Shown here: piece after piece, positions 53,694-61,472 of the stretch
Layout: every line of letters starts with the position of its first letter
Numbering within the stretch: the stretch's first letter is position 1
Source of the DNA: Candidatus Sumerlaeota bacterium
GTDB lineage: Bacteria > Sumerlaeota > Sumerlaeia > JAFGJS01
Reading direction: 5' to 3'
NCBI GenBank assembly: GCA_016928995.1
Contig: JAFGJS010000110.1
Location: 1 to 64,000, forward strand
Length of the DNA stretch: 64,000 nucleotides
Translations under genes and position numbers: made by a program
Notes under the pieces: generated by a model
Databases searched by the model: none
The model's input: only the letters and a program-made list of their open reading frames with translations
What the model was told of the DNA's origin: nothing

Positions 53694-54914
53694 ATGGCAA
53701 CTTTCACTTACAACGCAAAAGACACCAAGGGCGCGGTGGTGCAGGGCACGATGGAAGCCGATCATTCTTCCGCCGTAGTGCAACGCTTGCAGTCCATGGG
53801 CTATTTCCCGCTCGATATCGTGGACACGTCGCCCAGGCAGAATTGGCTGACCGACCTGCCGATCTTCAAGAAACGCGTCTCGACCAACGATCTGACGACC
53901 TTTACGCGCCAGCTGAGCGATTTGATCAGCGCGGGCGTGACGCTCGTGCGCAGCCTGGGCGTGCTGGAGAAGCAAGCCACGCAGGAAGCGTTGCGGCAGG
54001 TGATCCATGACGTGCGCAGCGACGTTGAGCGCGGAGACTCGCTGGCCAAGGCCTTCGCGCAGCATCCGGAGACCTTCCCGCCGATCTACTGCGCCATGGT
54101 GAAGGCCGGCGAGACGGGCGGTCTGCTCAGCGAGGTGCTCAACCGTCTGGCCGACTTCGGCGAGGCGGAAAGCGAACTGAAGGCCAAGATCAAATCCGCG
54201 ATGATTTACCCCATGATCATGACCGGCTTCGGGACCATTGTTTTCATTGTGCTGATGACCTACGTGATCCCGAAGATGACGGCGATTTTCGATGACATTG
54301 GCAAATCCCTGCCCGCCGTCACGCAGTTCCTCGTCACGTTCAGCAATGTCTTCACGCATTACTTTCCGTTCATCATCGGCGGCGCGGTCGTGGGCGTTTT
54401 CCTCTTCCGGAGATACATGAAGATGGAGCAAGGCCGCTACCGCATTCATAGCGGGTTGCTGAAAGTGCCAGTGCTGGGCAGCCTGCTGGTGAAGCGCGAA
54501 ATCGCGCGTTTTTCCCGCACGCTCGGTTCGTTGCTGCACAACGGCGTGAACATCCTGCCAGCGCTCGAGATCGTGGCGGATGTCGTAGGCAACGCCGTGC
54601 TTCAACGCGAAGTGAAAGACATGCCCGAACAAGTGACGCAAGGCTCCGGCGTGGCCAAGGCTCTGGATGGGAGCAAGACCTTCCCTGACGTGGTGATCAG
54701 CATGATGGCCGTCGGCGAGGAAACGGGCAACCTGGACGAAGTGCTGATAAAAATCGCCGACTCGTATGAGAAGGAGGTCAACCGCAGCATCAAGACGCTC
54801 ACGGCGCTGATCGAGCCGCTGATCATTCTCATCATCGCGGCGTTTGTCGGCTTTATCGTGATGGCGATTCTGCTGCCGATCTTCAACATCGACCTGACGG
54901 AAATGGGAGGCTGA
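53694..54914 (+). CDS. gspF: Type II secretion inner-membrane platform protein
   Basis: 406 residues with two GspF domains: FTRQLSDLISAGVTLVRSLG and FPPIYCAMVKAGETGGLLSE in the first, FSRTLGSLLHNGVNILPALE and MMAVGEETGNLDEVLIKIAD in the second; three membrane helices (about 175-200, 218-240 and 375-398). It connects ATPase and pseudopilus in the inner membrane. Ten bases after the lipoprotein gene and six before the next gene. Confidence 0.94.
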   Translation: MATFTYNAKDTKGAVVQGTMEADHSSAVVQRLQSMGYFPLDIVDTSPRQNWLTDLPIFKKRVSTNDLTTFTRQLSDLISAGVTLVRSLGVLEKQATQEALRQVIHDVRSDVERGDSLAKAFAQHPETFPPIYCAMVKAGETGGLLSEVLNRLADFGEAESELKAKIKSAMIYPMIMTGFGTIVFIVLMTYVIPKMTAIFDDIGKSLPAVTQFLVTFSNVFTHYFPFIIGGAVVGVFLFRRYMKMEQGRYRIHSGLLKVPVLGSLLVKREIARFSRTLGSLLHNGVNILPALEIVADVVGNAVLQREVKDMPEQVTQGSGVAKALDGSKTFPDVVISMMAVGEETGNLDEVLIKIADSYEKEVNRSIKTLTALIEPLIILIIAAFVGFIVMAILLPIFNIDLTEMGG

Positions 54915-54919
54915 CGGCG

Positions 54920-55645
54920 ATGCACGGCGCGCGCAACAGAACCGGCCGATCCGCATCGCGCGGCATGACGATGATCGAAATCGTCGTTGTCGTCGTGATC
55001 CTGGGCATGCTGCTCGCGGTCGCCGCGCCGTCAATGAAGCACATGTTGCACAGAGGGCAGCTGCGCGGCGAAGCGCGTAATCTTGTTTCGCTGCTGAAGT
55101 ACGCGCGCAACGAGGCTGTCTCGCGCAATCAACTCGTGGAGTTGCATTTCGATCTGCGCGAGCATGTCTATCGGCTCGATTTGATGCTGGACGGCATTCC
55201 GGCCAATGTGCGGGAAGAAGATGAGATGCGGGTGGAGTCCGAGGAGCGCGTGATCGAACTGCCGAGCAACGACGTGCAGTTCACCGCCGTCGTGACATAC
55301 GAGATGGAGCGCAACCGCCGCTATAAGGAGCAGGATCCTTACTTGAAGAAACGCAACCGCCGCTCCTCCAGCCGCGACGACGAGGATGACGCCGATATCG
55401 TCACGTTGCGTTTTTACCCGCGCGGAACGGCCACTGGAGCCTCGATCGTGCTGCAATCCGTGAAGGAAAATCGCGACGAGGAGAAATTCATGACAGTTGA
55501 GCTGTATAGCACCACGGGTCGTGTGGAGGTGCACAACGGCAAACCCGACGTAAAGACGGACGAAGATATTTCGCAGTTAGCGGATGAAAACGGCAGCGGA
55601 TGGGATCAAAGCAATGTCCCGTATTACCGCCGCAAGAATCGATGA
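54920..55645 (+). CDS. gspH: Pseudopilin, GspH/FimT-like
   Basis: 241 residues. Leader with cleavage after G15 in SASRGMTMIEIVVVVVILGM, giving a mature end MTMIE with Glu5, followed by the hydrophobic helix. GEARNLVSLLKYARNEAVSR is typical of GspH/FimT. The body is longer and more charged than usual, with an acidic C-terminal tail. It is a minor pseudopilin; no GspG is near. Six bases after gspF. Confidence 0.85.
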   Translation: MHGARNRTGRSASRGMTMIEIVVVVVILGMLLAVAAPSMKHMLHRGQLRGEARNLVSLLKYARNEAVSRNQLVELHFDLREHVYRLDLMLDGIPANVREEDEMRVESEERVIELPSNDVQFTAVVTYEMERNRRYKEQDPYLKKRNRRSSSRDDEDDADIVTLRFYPRGTATGASIVLQSVKENRDEEKFMTVELYSTTGRVEVHNGKPDVKTDEDISQLADENGSGWDQSNVPYYRRKNR

Positions 55646-55667
55646 CGATGGAAAGCGTTCGAAAACC

Positions 55668-56177
55668 ATGCCGCGCACAAACAACATCATGATCCGCAAG
55701 CGCCGCGCCCGCTCCAGCTTTATTCTGCTGGAAGTGATGGTCTCGTTGCTGATCCTCAGCATTGGCTTCACCGCCGTGATGCAGTCGTTTTCCATGGCGC
55801 TGAAGGCTCTGCGGCGTCAGGAGATCATCACTACCTCCGTGATGCTGGCCAACTCGTTCATCGAGGATCTGGAGCACAATCCCGCTCTGGCGCGAGAGGG
55901 CACTGGCTCCTGGGAAGCTTACCCGAACTACGAATATGAAATTATGATTGAAGAGGAAGAGCCGCGTTACGATGTGAAGTCGGATCAGCTCAATGATTTT
56001 CATACGAACCTCACCTGGGTTTCGATCCGGGTGGAGTATTACGATCCGAACCGTCCGCAGCGCCGGCCGTATATCGGAGCGGAACTCGCCACGTGCCTGA
56101 TCAACTTCGAACGCTTCGCGCGCGACACGAGGATGGAAAAGCTGCGCCAGGAAGGCGGATGGGAGAAATACAAATGA
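55668..56177 (+). CDS. gspI: Pseudopilin, GspI-like
   Basis: 169 residues from ATG 55668, chosen because it gives a short basic leader and follows the gspH stop; longer frames overlap gspH. The hydrophobic helix FILLEVMVSLLILSIGFTAV has Glu5, but the residue before the cleavage point is Ser (RARSS), not the usual Gly. The rest fits minor pseudopilin GspI. It overlaps gspJ by four bases. Confidence 0.78.
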   Translation: MPRTNNIMIRKRRARSSFILLEVMVSLLILSIGFTAVMQSFSMALKALRRQEIITTSVMLANSFIEDLEHNPALAREGTGSWEAYPNYEYEIMIEEEEPRYDVKSDQLNDFHTNLTWVSIRVEYYDPNRPQRRPYIGAELATCLINFERFARDTRMEKLRQEGGWEKYK

Positions 56178-57163
56178 CGACCGCCATCATCCATCGCCGC
56201 CGCGCCATGACCCTCTTTGAAGTGATGGCCGCAGTCGCCATCTTCAGCCTGACGGCCGTGACGATCTTCTCCGTCTTTCGCGTCGCGGTGCGCTCAATGC
56301 AGCGTTATCATCGCGACGCGGTCGCCTTCCAGTCCTCGCGCGTGACGCTGGATTTGCTGATGCGCGACCTGCGGGCCGTGGCTTATAAAAGGCCGGAACA
56401 AGTCAATGAGCACTTCATCAACAAGGAGCGCGCCCTGCGCAACCAGATGGAAGTGGACCGGCAGCGCGTGTTGCAGACTGGAGCCGATCCGGTTTTCAAG
56501 GATCCGAGCGATCCGGCGTTCAAGGACATTTGGGGCGAGCTCAATGAACAGGGCCTGCCGATCGATTTGACCTTTCAATGCAACAATGCCGGCGACTCGG
56601 ACAAGCTGTCTTTTGTCCGCTATTACGCCAGCGGGCGCGAGCCATTGCCCGGCGCCGGACCATATCGCCATTTGGGTCGCATCGAATACAGCTTGCGCGG
56701 CGGCGTGCTGTATCGCTCCGAGGGAACGGTGCGTTTGCCGGATTTCGACATCTTCGGCGAATACCTGGACATGCCCGAAGCGCAGGACGAAATCATCGCG
56801 GAAAACGTTGAGGTTTTCGACCTGCAATTCGGCTATTGGCATAACGACTATTGGGCGGTCGCGCAGGATTGGAATTCCGCCGAATCCTTCTATCGCAATC
56901 CATACAAGGATTTTGATTTTCTGCGCGACGATCCGGCGATGGAGACGTTTTTTCTTTTTGACAACAATGTGGATCCAGACGGCATTCCGGGATATGTGGA
57001 CGTGACGCTGGGCGTGCGTGAAGGCGCCTCTGCCAAGTCGGGCGCGGCGGGTTCGATCCGCTATTTCTCGACGCGCATCATGCTGCCGTCCAGCATTGAG
57101 AGCTTTCGTCCATTGGGCGTTAAAGAGAAGATGTATCTGGAAGAGGCGATGGTCTCATGGTGA
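56174..57163 (+). CDS. gspJ: Pseudopilin, GspJ-like
   Basis: 329 residues from ATG 56174, overlapping the gspI stop (ATGA). Leader MTTAIIHRRRA then MTLFEVMAAVAIFSLTAVTI; Glu5 is in place but the residue before cleavage is Ala. Followed by SVFRVAVRSMQRYHRDAV and a long soluble domain with IEYSLRGGVLYRSEG, characteristic of GspJ. Longer than typical (about 200), with an extra C-terminal portion. Minor pseudopilin. Confidence 0.82.
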   Translation: MTTAIIHRRRAMTLFEVMAAVAIFSLTAVTIFSVFRVAVRSMQRYHRDAVAFQSSRVTLDLLMRDLRAVAYKRPEQVNEHFINKERALRNQMEVDRQRVLQTGADPVFKDPSDPAFKDIWGELNEQGLPIDLTFQCNNAGDSDKLSFVRYYASGREPLPGAGPYRHLGRIEYSLRGGVLYRSEGTVRLPDFDIFGEYLDMPEAQDEIIAENVEVFDLQFGYWHNDYWAVAQDWNSAESFYRNPYKDFDFLRDDPAMETFFLFDNNVDPDGIPGYVDVTLGVREGASAKSGAAGSIRYFSTRIMLPSSIESFRPLGVKEKMYLEEAMVSW

Positions 57164-58521
57164 CGATTCCGCGCACAAAACACCGGCGGCAAAGGGGATT
57201 CATCCTCGTGCTCACACTCGGCATGCTGCTGATGCTGAGCATGATGGCCGTGCGTCTGATCACCGACGTCAGCCGCGAGCTGCACATCGCGCGCTCCCAG
57301 CGCGACAGTCAGGCGGCTTTCAACCTGGCTCGCGCCGGCATTGGACGGGCGGTCAATGATCTGCAGAACGATATGTTGCTGCACACGGACAAGGAACTTT
57401 TGCAGGAGCATCCGGCCACGGACTCCCTGAACGACTTCTGGGCCGACCATCCCAGCAAGGATGAGCCGGAGCAGCTGAATGACGGCGTTTTCTGGTATAT
57501 CACCGTGGACGAGGAAAGCAAGCTGAGCATCAACCTTTGTTCTCCGGAAATCATCAAGGCCGCGCTGTTGTATCTCGGCATGGAGGATGAAATGGACGCT
57601 GAACGCCTGGCCGGCGCGATCTATGATTGGCGCGACGACAACGGCGTGGTGCAATTCCTCTCCGAGGAAAGCAAAGAGAGCATTATGGACGAATACGAAG
57701 AAATCCGCGACTACGTGGAGACCGAAGAGGAGCAGGAAGCGCTTGAGGATAACAAACAACGCGCGGATCAAATCAGCGAAGTGCGCTATTACGGGTATCG
57801 CAACCGGAACGAGAACATATTATTCATGGATGAATTGCTGGAGGTCAATGGCGTCACGCCCGAATTGCTTTATGGATACGATCCTGAAAAGGAATACCGC
57901 GAAAATCCTTTTCCGCTTCCTGATGACGACGAGGAATCCGCGCCTTGGCGTTTTGACATTGATGAGCGTCAGCTGGGGCTGGCGCAGCTCTTCACCGCCT
58001 CGCCCGTTGCGTGCATCAACATGAACACGGCGAATTTCGACTCGCTGGCGGTGCTGTTTATGCTGCACACGGATTATGACATCGATAAAGCTCAAAACTT
58101 GGCCGAGGATGTCGTCAAATGGCGGGAAGATCGCGGCTATCGCCGGTTTAATGACGCGAATATTTTTTATCAACTGGAGGATCTCGGCCAGGTGCCCGAA
58201 TTGACGACTGCTATCGATAAGGCGAACGGGAAACATCCGGTCGGATTCAAATCGTCTTATTTCACTATTTATGCTTTTGGCCAATACGCTAACAGCCGGT
58301 CGTTTATTTCTGCGACGGTGAACCGCCAGCTGTACCGGTTCCCCATCGCTTTGCTGGAAGTCGACGAATACGATTTGGAACAACAGCAGATCCTGAAGGA
58401 CCAACTGGCGTCGCGCGTTATGAGAGAAGGCGCACTCTCAGAAGAAGAGGCGCAACAAGACATCAGCACTGATTTTTATGAGTCGCCCGCGGTCATCTGC
58501 GAGCACTGGGTGGAATGGTGA
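57157..58521 (+). CDS. gspK: Minor pseudopilin GspK
   Basis: 454 residues, overlapping gspJ by seven bases. Leader RTKHRRQRG then FILVLTLGMLLMLSMMAVRL, without Glu5, which is normal for GspK, the tip pseudopilin. FNLARAGIGRAVNDLQND, DEESKLSINLCSPEIIKAAL, DWRDDNG and two helix-hairpin-helix-like segments (INMNTANFDSLAVLFML and the ERLAGAIYDWRD region) match the family. It is larger than usual because of an acidic insert around 185-270. Confidence 0.88.
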   Translation: MVTIPRTKHRRQRGFILVLTLGMLLMLSMMAVRLITDVSRELHIARSQRDSQAAFNLARAGIGRAVNDLQNDMLLHTDKELLQEHPATDSLNDFWADHPSKDEPEQLNDGVFWYITVDEESKLSINLCSPEIIKAALLYLGMEDEMDAERLAGAIYDWRDDNGVVQFLSEESKESIMDEYEEIRDYVETEEEQEALEDNKQRADQISEVRYYGYRNRNENILFMDELLEVNGVTPELLYGYDPEKEYRENPFPLPDDDEESAPWRFDIDERQLGLAQLFTASPVACINMNTANFDSLAVLFMLHTDYDIDKAQNLAEDVVKWREDRGYRRFNDANIFYQLEDLGQVPELTTAIDKANGKHPVGFKSSYFTIYAFGQYANSRSFISATVNRQLYRFPIALLEVDEYDLEQQQILKDQLASRVMREGALSEEEAQQDISTDFYESPAVICEHWVEW

Positions 58522-58590
58522 CGGCCGGCCTGCTCCAAGGCGGCGATATTCTGGAGAATCGACATTACACGGAAAGCGGAAAGAACAACT

Positions 58591-60243
58591 ATGGCACGTA
58601 AGATCACAGCATCGAAACTCAAAACCGCGCTCACGGTCGAGGCCAAGGAAAACGAATTGCATTTTGTTTTCTGGATCAACGGCGGCGATGGATGGAACGC
58701 GGATCATGAGAGCCGGATCAACGTCGAACTGGAAAACGGCGAGATGGACGCGGCCGCGGAAACAGCCCTTGTTGAGCAGATCCAAACCTCCATCAAGACC
58801 GTGCGCATCAAACCGCAATACAAGGTTTTGATTCTGCCGAAGCAACATGTGACATTGCGTGAAACGCGTCTGCCGACGATCAACGACGACGAAGTGGCGA
58901 AGATGGCCCGCTTTGAAGCGGAAAAGCAGATCCCCTTCAATCCGGAGCGCTATGGATTTTCCCATCACATTTCCAAGCACCTCGGCATCGAGGGCTCCGA
59001 AGTGCTGATCGCCGCCATTGAGAGCGAATATTTACAACGCCATTTGATGCTGTTGAAGCGCGCGGGAATCGAGTTCCACACGGCGATCTGCACTTCGCAA
59101 TGCCTGGCCAACCTGATGCCGCGCGAGCGGATCGATCCCGAAACGCCTGGCACATTGATGCTGGTCAACGTCGACCGGTGCGCCACGGACCTGGTATTGT
59201 TCGCCGACGGCCGCTTGAAATACGCGCGCAGCGTCAAATCCGGGTGGGAGTCGCTGTTCGTTGATTTGCGGAACATCGCTCCGGATTTCGATGTCTCCTT
59301 GCTCGAAAGCATCGACGTGTTGAATCCGCAAGCGGCGTTTGTGGACGCGTCCCGTTCCGCCGACGCCGGCGCGCCAGACGCGAGCGGCTTGGACTTCGAA
59401 GAGCATGAGCCTCCTGGCGAGGCATCCGCGGCGCTGGATGAATGGATGCGCCGTTTCTTCGGAGAGATGCACCGCACCTGGAACTTCGCCCGGCGCGAAG
59501 CGAACTATCCCCCCTTGCGCGCGGTGATCATCGGCGGATTGCCCTGCCGCTGGCAAAATCTTCAGCAGGCTGTGGCCGAGACCTTCTCTTGCGAATGCGT
59601 CAGCCTGGACGAGGGCTGGAATCAATATCATGCTTCCAAGACCAGGGACGCCGCGAAAACCGAGCTTTTGCACATCCATTTCGGCGCGCTGGCCCAGGCC
59701 CTGAATCCCAAGCCGATCTCCATCAACCTGCTGCCGGACGATTATCTCAAGCAGCAAACCACGCAGCAGAAAATCCGCACCTGGTCGATCATCGGGGCCG
59801 AGGTTTTCGTGCTGCTGATTCTTTGCTTCCTGGCTTACAACAAGCACCAGCGGATCAATCGCACGGAATACCAATGGTATGTCAGTCAGAACAAGAAAAT
59901 GGAGAAGGAAATCGATCAGCTCCAGAAGATGAAGACGCACCTGGATATTCTGGAAACCAACGTAAACGACAAAGTTTCCGCGCTGGCGATTCTCAACGCC
60001 CTCAATTCGGAAGAAGTGAAATCGATCCCGGAATCCGTCACGCTGACGATGGTGGAGTTTCAGCGCCAGAAGGAGCTGAAACTGCGCGGCCACTCGCGTT
60101 CCATTCCAGAGATCACCGAATTTCGCAAGGAATTGAAGGATACGAATCTCTTCATCAATGTGGAGATCGTCACGCAATCGAAAACGCATCTGCCGCGCAG
60201 ACCCGATCCCATTTATGAATTCACCATCGACTGCGAATTCTGA
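58591..60243 (+). CDS. gspL: GspL-like protein, PilM-PilN fusion type
   Basis: 550 residues. The first 340 form a PilM-like actin fold (VLILPKQHVTLRETRLPTIN, FEAEKQIPFNPERYGFSHHI, GTLMLVNVDRCATDLVLFAD). NPKPISINLLPDDYLKQQTT leads into one membrane helix (IIGAEVFVLLILCFLAYNKH, about 407-426), then a coiled coil and a PilN-like ferredoxin domain (VTLTMVEFQRQKELKLRGHS). In type IV pili PilM and PilN are separate; the fusion is the GspL arrangement. It links ATPase and platform at the inner membrane. Confidence 0.85.
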   Translation: MARKITASKLKTALTVEAKENELHFVFWINGGDGWNADHESRINVELENGEMDAAAETALVEQIQTSIKTVRIKPQYKVLILPKQHVTLRETRLPTINDDEVAKMARFEAEKQIPFNPERYGFSHHISKHLGIEGSEVLIAAIESEYLQRHLMLLKRAGIEFHTAICTSQCLANLMPRERIDPETPGTLMLVNVDRCATDLVLFADGRLKYARSVKSGWESLFVDLRNIAPDFDVSLLESIDVLNPQAAFVDASRSADAGAPDASGLDFEEHEPPGEASAALDEWMRRFFGEMHRTWNFARREANYPPLRAVIIGGLPCRWQNLQQAVAETFSCECVSLDEGWNQYHASKTRDAAKTELLHIHFGALAQALNPKPISINLLPDDYLKQQTTQQKIRTWSIIGAEVFVLLILCFLAYNKHQRINRTEYQWYVSQNKKMEKEIDQLQKMKTHLDILETNVNDKVSALAILNALNSEEVKSIPESVTLTMVEFQRQKELKLRGHSRSIPEITEFRKELKDTNLFINVEIVTQSKTHLPRRPDPIYEFTIDCEF

Positions 60244-60262
60244 CGGCATAAGGAGAACTCGA

Positions 60263-60880
60263 GTGAAAATAAGCGAACGTGAAAAGAAATTGCTGATGCT
60301 CTGCGCCGTGGTTGTCTTCATCTGCGGCGTGGGCATCCTGATGATGGTCGGCGGCGGCGAAGAAGGAAAATCGTCCGGATTCGACGCACACAGTTTAGAC
60401 AAGGCCAAGAGCGAATACGAAGGCAATCTGCGGCTGATCGACGACGCTGAGAAACTGGCGATGCGGCTCAAGAAAATCAGGGAATTCATCCCCAAAAGCC
60501 TTGAAAGAGGCGAGAATTCTGAAGATCCGCGTGATCTGCTGCCATTGGAAGTGACCAGCATCTACCAGGACTTCGGCATCGCCGCCCCGCGGATCGAACC
60601 GCCGCGTTCGACCTCCATCGCCGGAAGCGACCAGTACAAGTGGCTTGAATTGCAAACGAACTTTCAAGGGCCGTACGAGCAGGTATGCAATCTGCTGAAG
60701 GCTTTCGACCGCAACGGTTTTTTCATCGAAGATATGCGCATTAACAACACTATTGATCAGGACGCTTTGACCGTGAAACTGACGCTGCAAAAACTCGTGC
60801 CGCTCACACCGGCGGAACAGCGGCGGCGGCAGGAGATGATGGATCGCAAGCGTCAAATCCGTGGAGGGGGAGTGCGATAA
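60263..60880 (+). CDS. gspM: GspM/PilO-like protein
   Basis: 205 residues from GTG 60263 with AAGGAG seven bases upstream. A cytoplasmic basic start (KISEREKKLL), membrane helix (MLCAVVVFICGVGILMMVGG), coiled coil and a ferredoxin-like domain (WLELQTNFQGPYEQVCNLLK, LTVKLTLQKL) match the PilO/GspM type. Overlaps the next gene by one base (TAATG). Confidence 0.8.
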   Translation: MKISEREKKLLMLCAVVVFICGVGILMMVGGGEEGKSSGFDAHSLDKAKSEYEGNLRLIDDAEKLAMRLKKIREFIPKSLERGENSEDPRDLLPLEVTSIYQDFGIAAPRIEPPRSTSIAGSDQYKWLELQTNFQGPYEQVCNLLKAFDRNGFFIEDMRINNTIDQDALTVKLTLQKLVPLTPAEQRRRQEMMDRKRQIRGGGVR

Positions 60881-61392
60881 TGAGCAACATGAAGGAAACC
60901 ATCGTCATCATGATTCTGCTGGCCTGCATCTGCGGAACGGGATTTCTATATTTTATTCTCAGACCCCAGTTGCCGCCGCCGCAGCAGATTGGCGTCGAGG
61001 AAATCATCAAAAACGCAATGGAAAAAGCGAAGACCAGCGACACTGTGCGTGTTTATGCCTCCGTGGGCGAGAAGGAGGTCTTCCGCACGCTGATCGCCAC
61101 GCCAACGCCTCCGCCGCCAACGCCTGAACCGCCTAAGCCTTTTCCGAACATCGACGCGGCGTTGCAGCATTGGAAATTCGTCGGACCCGACAGCGAGACG
61201 CAGGCCATCTTCGATATTAACGGCGATTATGTCTATTTGACCGTCGGCCAGCCCTATTCAGCGCCGATCGGCGGTACGAATCTCGTCGTGATCCTGGACT
61301 CCGTGAACACGGAAAATCCTGCTTGCACGATCAAGGCGCAGGCTAACAACGAGGACGAGGAATGGACGCAACGCAAGCAGTTCAGCTTCTAG
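60880..61392 (+). CDS. PilP/GspC-like inner-membrane protein
   Basis: 170 residues. One N-terminal membrane helix (TIVIMILLACICGTGFLYFI), a short helix, a proline-rich linker (TPTPPPPTPEPPKPFPNIDA) and a small beta domain (TQAIFDINGDYVYLTVGQPY, GGTNLVVILDSVN). The order fits the PilP or GspC homology-region protein that joins the inner-membrane platform to the secretin; there is no PDZ domain. Coupled to gspM by TAATG. Confidence 0.68.
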   Translation: MSNMKETIVIMILLACICGTGFLYFILRPQLPPPQQIGVEEIIKNAMEKAKTSDTVRVYASVGEKEVFRTLIATPTPPPPTPEPPKPFPNIDAALQHWKFVGPDSETQAIFDINGDYVYLTVGQPYSAPIGGTNLVVILDSVNTENPACTIKAQANNEDEEWTQRKQFSF

Positions 61393-61472
61393 CGTTGCCG
61401 CAGAAAGGCTTAAAGATCTTGAATCATATTACGCGCGCCAGAAGGACGCGCAATCCCGAGGAGAAGATTCGA

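Noticed and set aside
53685-55034. Minus-strand open frame of 449 codons
   Set aside because: It lies opposite gspF and the start of gspH, which are clearly real; the protein is His/Arg-rich without any family.
59032-60561. Minus-strand open frame of 509 codons
   Set aside because: Antisense of gspL and gspM; no start context or domain.
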